From: Planomicrobium sp. YIM 101495
GTDB taxonomy: Bacteria > Bacillota > Bacilli > Bacillales_A > Planococcaceae
Length of the DNA: 64,000 nt
Assembly: GCF_009707665.1 (NCBI RefSeq)
Contig: NZ_WLZW01000002.1
Location: forward strand, 283,009 to 347,008
Reading direction: 5' to 3'
Shown here: piece by piece, positions 52,744 through 61,968 of the stretch
Layout: each line of letters opens with the position of its first letter
Position numbering within the stretch: the stretch's first letter is position 1
The notes under the pieces: model-generated
Told to the model about the DNA's origin: nothing
Seen by the model: only the letters and a program-made list of their open reading frames with translations
Databases searched by the model: none
Program-made: the position numbers and the translations under genes

Positions 52744-53895
52744 ATGTCTTATCGCCCAACGAAAGCCACGATTAACTTGGCTGCAATCAAACGAAATGTG
52801 GAGAACTTCCGGGAGCACGGGAACGGTGCGGAGGTCATCGCGGTTGTCAAAGCGAACGGTTACGGCCACGGCATGCTGCCGGTAGCGGAGGCGGCACTCG
52901 AAGCGGGTGCGGTCATGCTCGCTGTCGGCACCCCGGACGAGGCGGTCGAACTGCGCCGGCAAGGTGTTCAAGCGGATGTACTAGTACTCGGTGCGACGAC
53001 TGCAGACTTCATTCCGTACGCACAGCAGGAGAACATCATCGTCACGGCGATTTCGTTCGATTGGATCGAACAGGCGCAGGCGTCGTTTGATGCCGCCCTG
53101 CCGCCGCTCCGTGTCCACTTGAAAGTCGATACCGGCATGCGGCGCATCGGCGTCCATGAATCCGAAGCGGTCCGGGCTGCACGCCTACTCGAGCAGTCGG
53201 AGCTGACATTCGTGGGAATCTATACACATTTCGCGACAGCGGATGAACTGGAGAGCGAGCTATTCAATGAACAAGTCCGTCGTATCAAGGAAGTCATCGG
53301 CGAGTTTGCGAATTCCGGGCTGTTTGTTCACGTTTCGAACAGTGCGGCAGCACTCCAGCACCCGGAACTCGCATGCGATGCGGTGCGCGTCGGCATCGCC
53401 ATGTACGGCATCCCGCCGTCACGAGACGTGCAAGATTTGCTGCCGTTCCCGCTCTATCCTGCGCTCAGCCTGGAAACGGCGATCGTCCACGTCAAGCGCG
53501 TGGCGGCAGGTGAGAGCATCAGCTACGGTGCGACGTATACGGCAGAGCAAGATGAGTGGATCGCTGCACTGCCGATTGGTTATGCCGACGGGATGCTGCG
53601 TGGACTGCAAGGGCAAGAAGTGATCGTGCAAGGAAGGCGTGTCCCGGTTATCGGACGGATCTGCATGGACCAATGCTTGATCCGTTTGCCTTACGAAATG
53701 AAAGTGGGCGAAAGCGTGCAATTGATCGGCGTTCAAGGAGAAGAGCGGATCTTCATCGACGAATGGGCAGAACGGCTCGGTACGATCCCTTATGAAGTAC
53801 CATGTATTTTGACTCAGCGCGTCCCGCGGGTGTACAGCGAAAGTGCTGTCACGGAAAATTACTCTTTCCAGCATAGAGATGCAATGATAAGATAA
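52744..53895 (+). CDS. alr: Alanine racemase
   Basis: Alr makes D-alanine for the wall and supplies Ddl and Dlt. The 383-residue PLP enzyme has the Schiff-base lysine at about residue 36 in VVKANGYGHG and the second catalytic tyrosine in ISYGATYTA (about residue 261). GGMRRIG and PIGYADG are further family marks. GGGGGAATGGG precedes the ATG. It sits in the conserved acpS-alr-ndoAI-ndoA order. Confidence 0.96.
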   Translation: MSYRPTKATINLAAIKRNVENFREHGNGAEVIAVVKANGYGHGMLPVAEAALEAGAVMLAVGTPDEAVELRRQGVQADVLVLGATTADFIPYAQQENIIVTAISFDWIEQAQASFDAALPPLRVHLKVDTGMRRIGVHESEAVRAARLLEQSELTFVGIYTHFATADELESELFNEQVRRIKEVIGEFANSGLFVHVSNSAAALQHPELACDAVRVGIAMYGIPPSRDVQDLLPFPLYPALSLETAIVHVKRVAAGESISYGATYTAEQDEWIAALPIGYADGMLRGLQGQEVIVQGRRVPVIGRICMDQCLIRLPYEMKVGESVQLIGVQGEERIFIDEWAERLGTIPYEVPCILTQRVPRVYSESAVTENYSFQHRDAMIR

Positions 53896-53944
53896 GAGAC
53901 AGACATATAGCAGAGAGAGAAATGGCATTTCGGAGGTGTGGGCT

Positions 53945-54229
53945 GTGTACGGTAAAACAGAGACAAGAGAAGTGGTAGTCAAACTTCCCAAGCAGATGAT
54001 TTCAGAACTGACAGCGCATTCAGGCAAACGTGTCCATGAAAGCGGTGATTATGTTTATGTTTCGACAAGACGGGAAACAAAAAGCATATACGATTCTAAT
54101 CAAATTCGGGAAGCTATGATCAAAGGCTACGTAGAGATGTCACAAATCAATCTATCTATCGCTTGTGAATGTTCTCATGCTGAGTACGAAGCGGAGCATA
54201 CGACTGTGCGACTCGTAAGCGGGGGTTGA
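53945..54229 (+). CDS. ndoAI: Antitoxin EndoAI
   Basis: A 94-residue antitoxin that binds and inhibits the EndoA RNase. The N-terminus has the ribbon-helix-helix strand [15 protein letters not shown] and the following helix, which dimerises and binds its promoter; the C-terminus wraps the toxin. A GTG at 53945 with GGAGG eight bases upstream is the best start; a GTG at 53936 is too close to that ribosome site. It is followed four bases later by ndoA, with which it forms the toxin-antitoxin pair. Confidence 0.93.
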   Translation: MYGKTETREVVVKLPKQMISELTAHSGKRVHESGDYVYVSTRRETKSIYDSNQIREAMIKGYVEMSQINLSIACECSHAEYEAEHTTVRLVSGG

Positions 54230-54233
54230 GAAT

Positions 54234-54584
54234 TTGAATGTAAAACGCGGTGATGTTTTCTTTGCAGAACTTTCACCGGTGGTCGGGTCTGAGCAAGGCG
54301 GGACCCGCCCGGTACTGGTGATTCAAAACGATATAGGGAATCGCTTTAGTCCGACCGTTATTATCGCTGCAATCACAGCGCAGATCCAAAAAGCGAAGTT
54401 GCCGACTCACGTAGAGATCGAAGCCAGGAAGAATGGCTTCGACCGTGATTCGGTCATCTTGCTTGAGCAATTGCGCACGATTGACAAATCGCGTTTGACT
54501 GACAAGATCACCCACCTTGACGAGAAACTGATGAAGAAAGTCGATGAGGCACTCGAGATCAGTGTAGGGCTCGTAAAATTTTAA
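54234..54584 (+). CDS. ndoA: Endoribonuclease EndoA (MazF family toxin)
   Basis: EndoA is a MazF-type toxin that cuts mRNA at UACAU-type sites and slows growth under stress. The 116-residue protein is nearly the B. subtilis sequence: [30 protein letters not shown], then [19 protein letters not shown] start is used, with the ribosome site GGGGG inside the antitoxin end. The order ndoAI-ndoA-rsbR is as in B. subtilis. A terminator separates it from the rsb operon. Confidence 0.95.
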   Translation: MNVKRGDVFFAELSPVVGSEQGGTRPVLVIQNDIGNRFSPTVIIAAITAQIQKAKLPTHVEIEARKNGFDRDSVILLEQLRTIDKSRLTDKITHLDEKLMKKVDEALEISVGLVKF

Positions 54585-54602
54585 CCATACATAGTGTACG
54601 AA

Positions 54603-54653
54603 GGAAGCTCGCCGGCAGTCATGATTCCATGCCTTGTCGGGAGCTTTTTTTTA
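54603..54653 (+). terminator. Rho-independent terminator
   Basis: GAAGCTC(GCCGGCA) and (TGTCGG)GAGCTTTTTTTT arms with some mismatches and a long T tail after ndoA. Confidence 0.8.
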
Positions 54654-54821
54654 TTTTTTTATGGAGGCATTTTGCGGGCAACTTTGTCAAATGCTAAGTG
54701 AGTTCGGAACAGCTGAATAATCCGCTATAATAGAAAAAGGATGTATGAAATTATATTTTCCTATACAATAGAATGGAGAATATAGAATTTGAAGCTAGTT
54801 TTCAAGGAGGGGCGTTGGAAA

Positions 54822-55652
54822 GTGAATAAACAAATGGCGAAATATATACAAGAAAACTTAAGCGGTATTACTGTGAAGTGGCAGGAAGCCATGATCAATG
54901 AAAAGCAAGAACGTTCGTTTGAGGTGCTACCGAAGGAAATGATGGACCAGACCAGCCGGGAATTCGCCGGATTGATGGTTTCGAACTTATTAGAGAGCCA
55001 TGCTGCCTATGAAAACCGTTTGAATGATTTCGCGGAGAAAGTGGTCCGACTCGGTTGGTCGGTTTCATTCGTCACAAAAGCGATCACTCATTTTTCGACA
55101 ATCGTTTTCGAAGGGATGGAAGAAGCGGGAATCATCAACCAAGATAATTTGCGGGACTTCATGCGCCAATTCGATGCGTGGACAATTCCGATCCGCGACA
55201 GCACGATCGATACATATTCGAAGACATGGGAGCGCACGGTCAGTCTGCAGAAAATCGCTCTTCAAGAGCTGTCGGCTTCGCTGATTCCGGTGTTCGACCG
55301 CATCTCGGTCATGCCGCTCGTTGGAACGATCGACACAGAACGTGCCAAGCTGATCATGGAAAACTTGCTGGAAGGCGTCGTCAAGCATCGTGCTGAAGTC
55401 GTCCTTCTGGATATTACGGGAGTTCCTGTCGTCGATACGATGGTTGCCCACCACATCATTCAAGCGGCGGATGCAGTCCGACTTGTCGGAGCGAAATGTA
55501 TGCTCGTCGGTATCCGTCCGGAAATTGCACAAACGATCGTCACACTCGGCATCAACTTGAATGAGTTTGCGACAACAAGCAATTTGCAACGCGGCGTGGA
55601 ACAAGCCTTGGCCTATACAAATCGAAAAATAGTGGAGGGTGATGAATCATGA
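54822..55652 (+). CDS. rsbR: RsbR, stressosome co-antagonist (RsbRA)
   Basis: RsbR is the sensor part of the stressosome, which holds back RsbT until stress. The 276-residue protein has an N-terminal non-heme-globin-like sensor domain (about residues 1-135) and a C-terminal STAS domain with phosphorylatable threonines ([13 protein letters not shown] and [11 protein letters not shown]). GTG at 54822 has GGAGGG 9 bases upstream; a TTG at 54789 and an ATG at 54834 are other options. It starts the rsb operon; a TATAAT-like -10 lies at about 54724. Confidence 0.95.
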   Translation: MNKQMAKYIQENLSGITVKWQEAMINEKQERSFEVLPKEMMDQTSREFAGLMVSNLLESHAAYENRLNDFAEKVVRLGWSVSFVTKAITHFSTIVFEGMEEAGIINQDNLRDFMRQFDAWTIPIRDSTIDTYSKTWERTVSLQKIALQELSASLIPVFDRISVMPLVGTIDTERAKLIMENLLEGVVKHRAEVVLLDITGVPVVDTMVAHHIIQAADAVRLVGAKCMLVGIRPEIAQTIVTLGINLNEFATTSNLQRGVEQALAYTNRKIVEGDES

Positions 55653-56011
55653 ATATCCGTATTCCCATTTTAAAATTGCGCGATACATTGATCGTTTCGA
55701 TCCAGTGGGAATTGGACGATCAGACAGCGATCCAGTTTCAGGAAGACTTGCTTAATAAATTGCATGAAACAAGCGCACGCGGTGTCGTGATCGACCTGAC
55801 TTCCATCGACTTTATCGATTCGTTCATCGCCAAAGTATTGGGTGATGTGATCAGCATGTCAAGCCTTATGGGGGCCAAAGTCGTGATTACCGGCATTCAG
55901 CCGGCAGTAGCTATCACATTGATTGAACTAGGAATCCGTCTTGAAGACGTGATGACTGCACTGGATTTAGAGAACGGATTGGAAAAACTTGAACTGGAAT
56001 TGGAGGCTTGA
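55649..56011 (+). CDS. rsbS: RsbS, stressosome antagonist
   Basis: RsbS is a 120-residue STAS protein that, with RsbR, forms the stressosome core and holds RsbT; phosphorylation by RsbT releases it. The phosphoserine lies in [12 protein letters not shown] (about residue 58). The ATG overlaps the rsbR stop by four bases. The C-terminal [20 protein letters not shown] is typical. Confidence 0.95.
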   Translation: MNIRIPILKLRDTLIVSIQWELDDQTAIQFQEDLLNKLHETSARGVVIDLTSIDFIDSFIAKVLGDVISMSSLMGAKVVITGIQPAVAITLIELGIRLEDVMTALDLENGLEKLELELEA

Positions 56012-56013
56012 AT

Positions 56014-56415
56014 ATGAGCAACCAATCTTCGGTCGACATTAAATCAGAATGGGATATTGTTGCAGCAAGGCAACTTGGCCGCAATGTCGCAAAAGAGCTC
56101 GGTTTTGGTACAGTCGATCAGGCGCGCATCACGACAGCAATCAGTGAACTCGCGCGAAACATCTATCTGTATGCCGGCGAAGGAAAAGTAGAAATTATGG
56201 GAATCGTCGAAAATGGCCTTTCAGGTATTCTCATCATCGCTTCCGATGAAGGTCCGGGGATTCCGGATATCCGGAGAGTGATGGAAGATGGATTCTCGAC
56301 ATCTGGCGGTTTAGGTGCAGGTCTTCCTGGCGTCAAGCGATTGATGGATGAATTCAAGATCGATACAGTCCATGGGGAAGGAACCGCAATCAAAGCGACC
56401 AAATGGCTTCGATAG
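56014..56415 (+). CDS. rsbT: RsbT, serine/threonine kinase of the stress module
   Basis: RsbT phosphorylates RsbS and RsbR and, once released, activates the phosphatase RsbU. The 133-residue GHKL kinase has ISELARNIYLYAG (N box), DEGPGIPD (G1) and GGLGAGLPGVKRLMDEF (G2). GGAGG lies 7 bases before the ATG at 56014. Confidence 0.95.
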   Translation: MSNQSSVDIKSEWDIVAARQLGRNVAKELGFGTVDQARITTAISELARNIYLYAGEGKVEIMGIVENGLSGILIIASDEGPGIPDIRRVMEDGFSTSGGLGAGLPGVKRLMDEFKIDTVHGEGTAIKATKWLR

Positions 56416-56427
56416 GAGGTTCAGGGA

Positions 56428-57429
56428 ATGGTGCAAAAGATTGAAAGTCAATACAGGGAGATTCTGAAGCAATACATACAAATGCAGTCGGAGCAGAATT
56501 TGTATGAAGGACAGAACTTCAGCCGCAAGCTGATCGCAGAAAATACTTCACCTGAAGATGTGATCAGCATGCACAAAGCGGCTTTACAGGAACTGCACGA
56601 GGAGATGCCTGCGCAAGTCTGGCATTCATTTGATTTGCTGATCGAGATGATGATCAGCTATGGCATGGCTTTGCAGGAGCGCCAAAGTTTGATCAAGCGG
56701 CAGGAAGAATTGCGGGTGGAGATGGATCTGGCGGCGAACGTCCAAGAAACACTCTTGAAGACGACGTTGCCGAACGTGAGCGGTTTGGACATCGGATTGC
56801 TTTCGATTCCGCTCCGCAAAATGAACGGGGACTATGTCTATTTCATCAGTGACCATAAACGGTATGCAGGAGTCGCAGTAGCCGATGTCATCGGCAAAGG
56901 ACTGCCGGCTGCCCTTTGCATGTCCATGATTAAATTCGGAATGGATACATTCAACAGTCCGAATGCACGTCCGGAAGAAGTGCTGAGCGTCATCAACCGG
57001 ATTGTTGAGAAGAGCATCGATGATTCGATGTTCGTTTCCATGTTCTACGGCAATTATGATGCGGAAACGGCCAGATTGACATACGGTTCTGCCGGGCATG
57101 AGCCGGCGATTCTGTATCGCGCCGAGACCAATTCATTTTTTGAGCTGCACGCAAAAGGCTTGTTGCTTGGTGTCGCACCGAATGTAGCGTACGGGGAATA
57201 CGACGTCCAGCTGAACGAAAACGACATGGTCATCATCATGACCGATGGTGTCACGGAAGGCCGGAATGAAGATGGATTCATCGAACGTGAAGTGATTTTC
57301 GATCTGATCGAAGCGAAGAAGGACCAGCCGGCGCAGACCATTGCGCAGCACGTGTTCAATGAGCTGGAGCGTATGCAGAATGCAGAGCTGAAAGATGACT
57401 TCTCGATCGTCATCTGCAAAAAGATCTGA
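56428..57429 (+). CDS. rsbU: RsbU, PP2C-type phosphatase
   Basis: RsbU, when bound by RsbT, removes phosphate from RsbV-P and so frees sigma-B. The 333-residue protein has an N-terminal helical RsbT-binding domain (about residues 1-110) and a PPM/SpoIIE phosphatase domain with DYVYFISD, VADVIGKGLPAAL, TYGSAGHEPAILY and MTDGVTEGRNEDGF. AGGAGG precedes the ATG. Confidence 0.95.
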   Translation: MVQKIESQYREILKQYIQMQSEQNLYEGQNFSRKLIAENTSPEDVISMHKAALQELHEEMPAQVWHSFDLLIEMMISYGMALQERQSLIKRQEELRVEMDLAANVQETLLKTTLPNVSGLDIGLLSIPLRKMNGDYVYFISDHKRYAGVAVADVIGKGLPAALCMSMIKFGMDTFNSPNARPEEVLSVINRIVEKSIDDSMFVSMFYGNYDAETARLTYGSAGHEPAILYRAETNSFFELHAKGLLLGVAPNVAYGEYDVQLNENDMVIIMTDGVTEGRNEDGFIEREVIFDLIEAKKDQPAQTIAQHVFNELERMQNAELKDDFSIVICKKI

Positions 57430-57436
57430 TCGGGAG

Positions 57437-57462
57437 GTTTACGATCGGTGTAGATGTGGTAA
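57437..57462 (+). promoter_or_regulatory. Internal sigma-B-type promoter before rsbV
   Basis: GTTTAC (57437-57442), 14-base spacer, TGGTAA (57457-57462), in the same place as the autoregulatory sigma-B promoter of B. subtilis. The stretch around it also begins AGGTTTA as in that species. It allows positive feedback on rsbV-rsbW-sigB-rsbX. Confidence 0.65.
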
Positions 57463-57529
57463 ATACATTTACGTCGGCTTTTTTTAAAAGCCCTACGGAC
57501 ATAATAAAAACAGGGGTGTCATAAAAGAG

Positions 57530-57859
57530 ATGAATATACAAGTGGATCTTACTGAAGTGGATAACCGCGTAACAGGCTCGATTAGCGGCGAAATCGATGC
57601 GCATACTGCACCGGTTCTACGCGAGAAACTCGAAGTGTTCCAAAACCGTCCTTCTCTGGAGGCGGAACTGGATTTGTCTGAAGTGAATTATATGGACAGC
57701 ACCGGACTTGGTGTGTTTGTCGCATTTTATAAAGCATTGAACAACAATGGCGGGCACGTGAAATTGATCGGTCTTTCCTCACGCCTAAAACGGCTTTTCG
57801 ATATTACCGGCCTCGGTGAGATCATGGATATCGAAGCCGCTGGAAAAGGGGGCATTTGA
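57530..57859 (+). CDS. rsbV: RsbV, anti-anti-sigma factor
   Basis: RsbV binds RsbW and releases sigma-B when unphosphorylated. The 109-residue STAS protein has the regulatory serine at about residue 57 in YMDSTGLGVF (Ser56 in B. subtilis). It is followed by rsbW after one base, and an internal sigma-B-like promoter lies about 70 bases upstream. Confidence 0.95.
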   Translation: MNIQVDLTEVDNRVTGSISGEIDAHTAPVLREKLEVFQNRPSLEAELDLSEVNYMDSTGLGVFVAFYKALNNNGGHVKLIGLSSRLKRLFDITGLGEIMDIEAAGKGGI

Positions 57860-57860
57860 T

Positions 57861-58331
57861 ATGCGTCCGTTCGATTATGTAGAGATGCGTGTCCCTGCTA
57901 AATCACAATTCGTCGGCGTTGCACGTCTGACGATTTCTGGTCTTGCAAGCCGTCTCGGTTTTTCCTATGACGATATCGAAGATTTGAAGATTGCATCAAG
58001 TGAAGCTGTGACGAATGCCGTACAGCATGCATACAAAGAAGATGAAGAGGGCGAAGTCGTTATCGGCTGCGCACTTTATAAAGATAAGCTGGAGATCATG
58101 GTCGCGGATCACGGACAAAGCTTTGATTTTGAGAAGACCAAAGCCGAAGTGGGGCCTTACCATGATCAGGAAGATGTCGCTTTCCTGCGTGAAGGAGGCT
58201 TAGGGCTTTATTTGATCGAAACATTGATGGATGAAGTGAAAGTGCACCATCAAGAAGGCGTAACCGTCTTTATGACGAAGTATGTCGGAGGAGGGCAGGT
58301 GGAAGAGGATGTCGAAACGATCTCATCCTAA
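57861..58331 (+). CDS. rsbW: RsbW, anti-sigma factor and kinase
   Basis: RsbW binds and blocks sigma-B and phosphorylates RsbV. The 156-residue GHKL kinase has SSEAVTNAVQHAY (N box), VADHGQSFD (G1) and REGGLGLYLIETLMDEV (G2). AAAAGGGGG precedes the ATG at 57861; the frame is open further back but that part is inside rsbV. Its end overlaps the start of sigB by 23 bases, as in other Bacillales. Confidence 0.94.
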   Translation: MRPFDYVEMRVPAKSQFVGVARLTISGLASRLGFSYDDIEDLKIASSEAVTNAVQHAYKEDEEGEVVIGCALYKDKLEIMVADHGQSFDFEKTKAEVGPYHDQEDVAFLREGGLGLYLIETLMDEVKVHHQEGVTVFMTKYVGGGQVEEDVETISS

Positions 58332-59091
58332 TCAACCTACGAAAGAGCAAGTCCTTGAATGGATCGAAGCTTATCAGAAGAACGAAGATGAAGAAGCCCA
58401 GACGAATCTTGTCTTGAATTACCGCCGTCTCGTCGAATCGATTGCACGCAAGTATTCGAACGGCAAGTCTTATCACGAAGACATCGCCCAAGTCGGCATG
58501 CTCGGACTGCTCGGCGCAATCCGTCGCTACGATCCTGCATTCGGTCGCAGCTTTGAAGCGTTCGCTGTGCCGACTATCATCGGGGAGATCAAGCGCTTCT
58601 TGCGTGACAAGACATGGGCGATCCATGTTCCGCGGCGCATCAAAGAGCTTGGACCGCGCATCAAAGCGTCGGTCGAAGTGCTGACGCGTGAACTGCAACG
58701 GTCTCCACAAGTATGGGAAATCGCTGAGTACCTTGATGTCGACGAAGACGATGTGCTTGAAGCGATGGAGATGGGCAAGAGCTATCAGGCGCTATCGATG
58801 GACCATTCACTCGAGGCGGACTCCGATGGCAGCACCGTCACATTGTTCGACGTTGTCGGTCAGGAAGACGATGGCTACGAGAAGGCCGATCAGCGCATGC
58901 TCGTCGCAGAAGCGATGAACGTCCTGAGCGACCGCGAGAAGCAGATCATTCAATATACGTACATCGAACAGCTGAGTCAGAAAGAAACCGGCGATAAGTT
59001 GGGGATTTCCCAAATGCACGTTTCCAGACTGCAGCGAAAAGCCATCAAAAAATTGCAGGAAGCGATTCTTGCAGCAAGTGGAGTGTCCTAG
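58309..59091 (+). CDS. sigB: RNA polymerase sigma factor SigB
   Basis: Sigma-B directs transcription of the general stress regulon. The 260-residue factor has region 2 (YHEDIAQVGMLGLLGAIRRYDPAFG, written in part, about residues 56-85), region 3 (EIAEYLDVDEDDVLEAM) and the region 4 helix-turn-helix LSQKETGDKLGISQMHVSRLQ. ATG at 58309 with AGGTGG/AGAGG upstream lies inside rsbW. The stop shares one base with the GTG of rsbX. Promoters of its consensus are seen in several places in this window. Confidence 0.96.
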   Translation: MSKRSHPNQPTKEQVLEWIEAYQKNEDEEAQTNLVLNYRRLVESIARKYSNGKSYHEDIAQVGMLGLLGAIRRYDPAFGRSFEAFAVPTIIGEIKRFLRDKTWAIHVPRRIKELGPRIKASVEVLTRELQRSPQVWEIAEYLDVDEDDVLEAMEMGKSYQALSMDHSLEADSDGSTVTLFDVVGQEDDGYEKADQRMLVAEAMNVLSDREKQIIQYTYIEQLSQKETGDKLGISQMHVSRLQRKAIKKLQEAILAASGVS

Positions 59092-59690
59092 TGGAAACGA
59101 TTCAACATCCGAACTTAGAAGTCTGTGTCTTTAATGCTGCCAAGGAAGGGAATTATGAATCGGGTGACAGCTATTTCACGGTTGTTACAGATGATTACTT
59201 CATCTGCTCGGTGGCCGATGGACTTGGAAATGGTCCTATCGCCCGTGAGTCTTCTCAAGTCATCCCTCAAATCCTGAAAGATGGACATCATGAAACGATC
59301 GATGGCTTGATGCATCGGTTCAATAAATTAATGTACCAAAAACGCGGAGCGGCTGTGGCGATTTTCAAAGTGGATTTCAAGAAGAAGACATTGGAATACA
59401 GCTGCGTCGGAAATATCCGGTTCTACTTGTACAGAAAGCGGACGGACCAAATGATTTATCCGCTTCCTGTCATGGGCTATTTATCTGGACGCCCACAGAA
59501 GCTGCGCACACAAACCTACACGTACGAAGAGGACGATTTGTTCTTGATTCACTCGGACGGTGTCGAGCTGCGCAGTCCGAAGTCGATGATGCGAATGGCG
59601 GGTACACCCGGGCGACTCTACCAAAACATTCTAACGACCGTCCGAACCGTCGACGATGCAACCTTCATCTCGGGGAGCCTTCTTAAATAA
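59091..59690 (+). CDS. rsbX: RsbX, PP2C-type phosphatase
   Basis: RsbX removes phosphate from RsbS and RsbR and resets the stressosome. The 199-residue protein has the PPM marks VADGLGNGPIARES (residues about 41-54) and DLFLIHSDGVELRS. The GTG start shares its first base with the sigB stop. Its end is followed at once by a terminator. Confidence 0.94.
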   Translation: METIQHPNLEVCVFNAAKEGNYESGDSYFTVVTDDYFICSVADGLGNGPIARESSQVIPQILKDGHHETIDGLMHRFNKLMYQKRGAAVAIFKVDFKKKTLEYSCVGNIRFYLYRKRTDQMIYPLPVMGYLSGRPQKLRTQTYTYEEDDLFLIHSDGVELRSPKSMMRMAGTPGRLYQNILTTVRTVDDATFISGSLLK

Positions 59691-59705
59691 GAAGGCTTTT
59701 TTCTT
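59678..59705 (+). terminator. Rho-independent terminator of the rsb operon
   Basis: AGCCTTCTTA and TAAGAAGGCT arms followed by TTTTTC; the stem overlaps the rsbX stop codon. Confidence 0.88.
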
Positions 59706-59805
59706 TGTGTTAAAATGGGAAGAGTTAGTTCGGCACGAACCCTGCGGTAACGGAGCGGTTTTGTGGAATATCTTGAATTATGAGAACGAATGAGGAGTGG
59801 AACCA

Positions 59806-61968
59806 ATGGAAATCGCACAAATGCAAGCGTTGATCGCGGAAGAAACTGGAATTCGCAAAGCGCAGGTCGCGAAAGTGATCGCCCTGATCGAAGAAGGACA
59901 GACAATTCCATTCATCGCACGTTACCGGAAAGAAATGACCGGTTCACTCGATGAAGTGCAATTGAAAGCGGTGGATGACCGCTATAAATACATACAAAAC
60001 CTCGAGCAACGGAAAGAAGACGTCCTCCGTGCAATCGAAGAACAAGAGAAACTAACGCCGGAACTGCGCAAGCGTATCCAAGAAGCGACAGTGCTCCAGC
60101 GCGTTGAAGACCTTTACCGGCCATTCAAGCAAAACCGCCGGACAAAAGCATCGATTGCCAAGGAAAAAGGCCTTGAACCTTTGGCGGAATACGCACTTCA
60201 TGCCAAATCGGACAACCTGGAAGGGAAAGCAAAAGACTTCTTGAATGAAGAAAAAGGCGTCAATACAATAGAGGAAGCACTGCAAGGCGCACGTGATATC
60301 CTCGCTGAGCAATTCGCGGACGATACAGAAGTGCGTGAGAAGGCCCGTGACATGACACGCCGCTCAGGCGCAATCATCAGTGCAGCAAAAAAAGACTATC
60401 AAGATGAAAAAGCGGTCTTTGAAATGTACTACGAATATACAGAAGGCATTCAAAAAGCGGCACCACATCGAATTTTGGCGATGAACCGCGGTGAAAAAGA
60501 AGGCGTCTTGAAAATTGCCATCGAACCGCCAGTCGACCGAATTCTTACGTTGATGGAAAGAAAGTGGAACCACAACAACTCATCATTCCTGACGGAAACC
60601 ATCGCAGATTCATATAAACGACTGCTTCAGCCGTCCATCGAGCGGGAACTCCGCTCGGAATTGACGGATAAAGGAGAAGCGCAGGCCATCCGTATTTTTG
60701 CGGAGAACTTGCGCAAGCTGCTCTTGCAGCCACCGATGAAAGACAAGTTCGTCCTCGGCGTCGACCCGGCATACCGCACCGGCTGTAAGCTTGCCGTCAT
60801 CGACCCGACCGGAAAGCTCCTGGAAGTGGCAGTCATCTACCCGCACGCTCCGCGCAATGACCGGAAAGGTGCAGAGAAGACGTTGGCCCGTTTAACGGAG
60901 CAGTACCCGATCGAAATCATGGCAGTCGGGAACGGTACGGCTTCCCGCGAAACAGAGCAGCTCGTTGCAGACTTCATCGCACAGCGGTCTGCCGACATTA
61001 CGTACGTCATTGTCAATGAAGCAGGCGCGAGTGTCTATTCGGCGTCTGAAGTTGCGCGACAAGAATTCCCGGACCTGCAAGTGGAAGAGCGCAGTGCTGC
61101 ATCCATCGCCCGCCGGCTCCAAGATCCACTCGCGGAACTCGTCAAAATTGATCCGAAGGCAGTCGGTGTCGGGCAGTACCAGCACGACGTCGCACAGAAG
61201 AAACTGGCCGACCAGCTCGGCTTCGTTGTAGAGACGGCAGTCAACCAAGTTGGGGTGAACGTCAACTCCGCCTCTTCGTCCCTTTTGCAGTACGTCGCGG
61301 GACTGAGCAAGACCGTTGCAGAAAACATCGTCAAGGCACGGGAAGAAGAAGGGCGTTTCGACTCCCGCACACAATTGAAGAAGATTCCGCGTCTTGGTGC
61401 GAAGACTTATGAACAGGCGATCGGCTTCCTGCGAATCGCCGACGGGAAAAACCCGCTGGATGCGACTGCGATCCACCCGGAAAGCTACACGGTTGCGGGG
61501 CAGCTGTTGAAGCATGTCGGAGCAGCCAAGAAAGAGATCGGGTCACCGGAGATTGCACAGAAACTCAGCGCGCTCGACCTTGTGGCACTCAGCAAAGAGT
61601 GGGACATCGGTGAAATCACACTGAAAGACATCGTCGCCGACTTGAAGAAGCCGTCGCGTGACCCGCGTGATGAGTTCCCGCAGCCGCTATTGAAGAGCGA
61701 TGTCCTGAAAATAGAAGACTTGAAAGAAGGCATGGAAGTGGAAGGGACAGTACGCAACGTTGTCGACTTCGGTGCGTTCGTCGATATTGGCGTGAAGCAA
61801 GACGGCCTTGTCCACATTTCCAAATTGAAAAAAGGGTTCGTCGAGCATCCGCTCGATGTCGTCGGAGTCGGCGATATCGTCACGGTTTGGGTGGAATCCG
61901 CGGACGCTGACAAAGGCCGCATCTCTCTGACGATGCTGAATCCGGTAAAGAGCGATGACAGATCTTGA
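59806..61968 (+). CDS. Tex family RNA-binding protein (transcription accessory protein)
   Basis: A 720-residue Tex protein. Domains: N-terminal helical region, YqgF/RNase-H-like domain around GVDPAYRTGCKLAVID (about residues 321-336), a helix-hairpin-helix region (SSSLLQYVAGLSKTVAENIV, RLGAKTYEQAIGFL) and a C-terminal S1 domain, GMEVEGTVRNVVDFGAFVDI and DGLVHISKL (about residues 643-690). It is a nucleic-acid-binding factor involved in transcription; B. subtilis YdcI is the counterpart in the same place. ATG at 59806 follows GAGGAGTGG. sprT overlaps its 3' end by 14 bases. Confidence 0.94.
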   Translation: MEIAQMQALIAEETGIRKAQVAKVIALIEEGQTIPFIARYRKEMTGSLDEVQLKAVDDRYKYIQNLEQRKEDVLRAIEEQEKLTPELRKRIQEATVLQRVEDLYRPFKQNRRTKASIAKEKGLEPLAEYALHAKSDNLEGKAKDFLNEEKGVNTIEEALQGARDILAEQFADDTEVREKARDMTRRSGAIISAAKKDYQDEKAVFEMYYEYTEGIQKAAPHRILAMNRGEKEGVLKIAIEPPVDRILTLMERKWNHNNSSFLTETIADSYKRLLQPSIERELRSELTDKGEAQAIRIFAENLRKLLLQPPMKDKFVLGVDPAYRTGCKLAVIDPTGKLLEVAVIYPHAPRNDRKGAEKTLARLTEQYPIEIMAVGNGTASRETEQLVADFIAQRSADITYVIVNEAGASVYSASEVARQEFPDLQVEERSAASIARRLQDPLAELVKIDPKAVGVGQYQHDVAQKKLADQLGFVVETAVNQVGVNVNSASSSLLQYVAGLSKTVAENIVKAREEEGRFDSRTQLKKIPRLGAKTYEQAIGFLRIADGKNPLDATAIHPESYTVAGQLLKHVGAAKKEIGSPEIAQKLSALDLVALSKEWDIGEITLKDIVADLKKPSRDPRDEFPQPLLKSDVLKIEDLKEGMEVEGTVRNVVDFGAFVDIGVKQDGLVHISKLKKGFVEHPLDVVGVGDIVTVWVESADADKGRISLTMLNPVKSDDRS

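Noticed and set aside
53945..54584. Novel toxin-antitoxin system
   Set aside because: It is the well-known EndoAI/EndoA pair in its standard place before the rsb operon.
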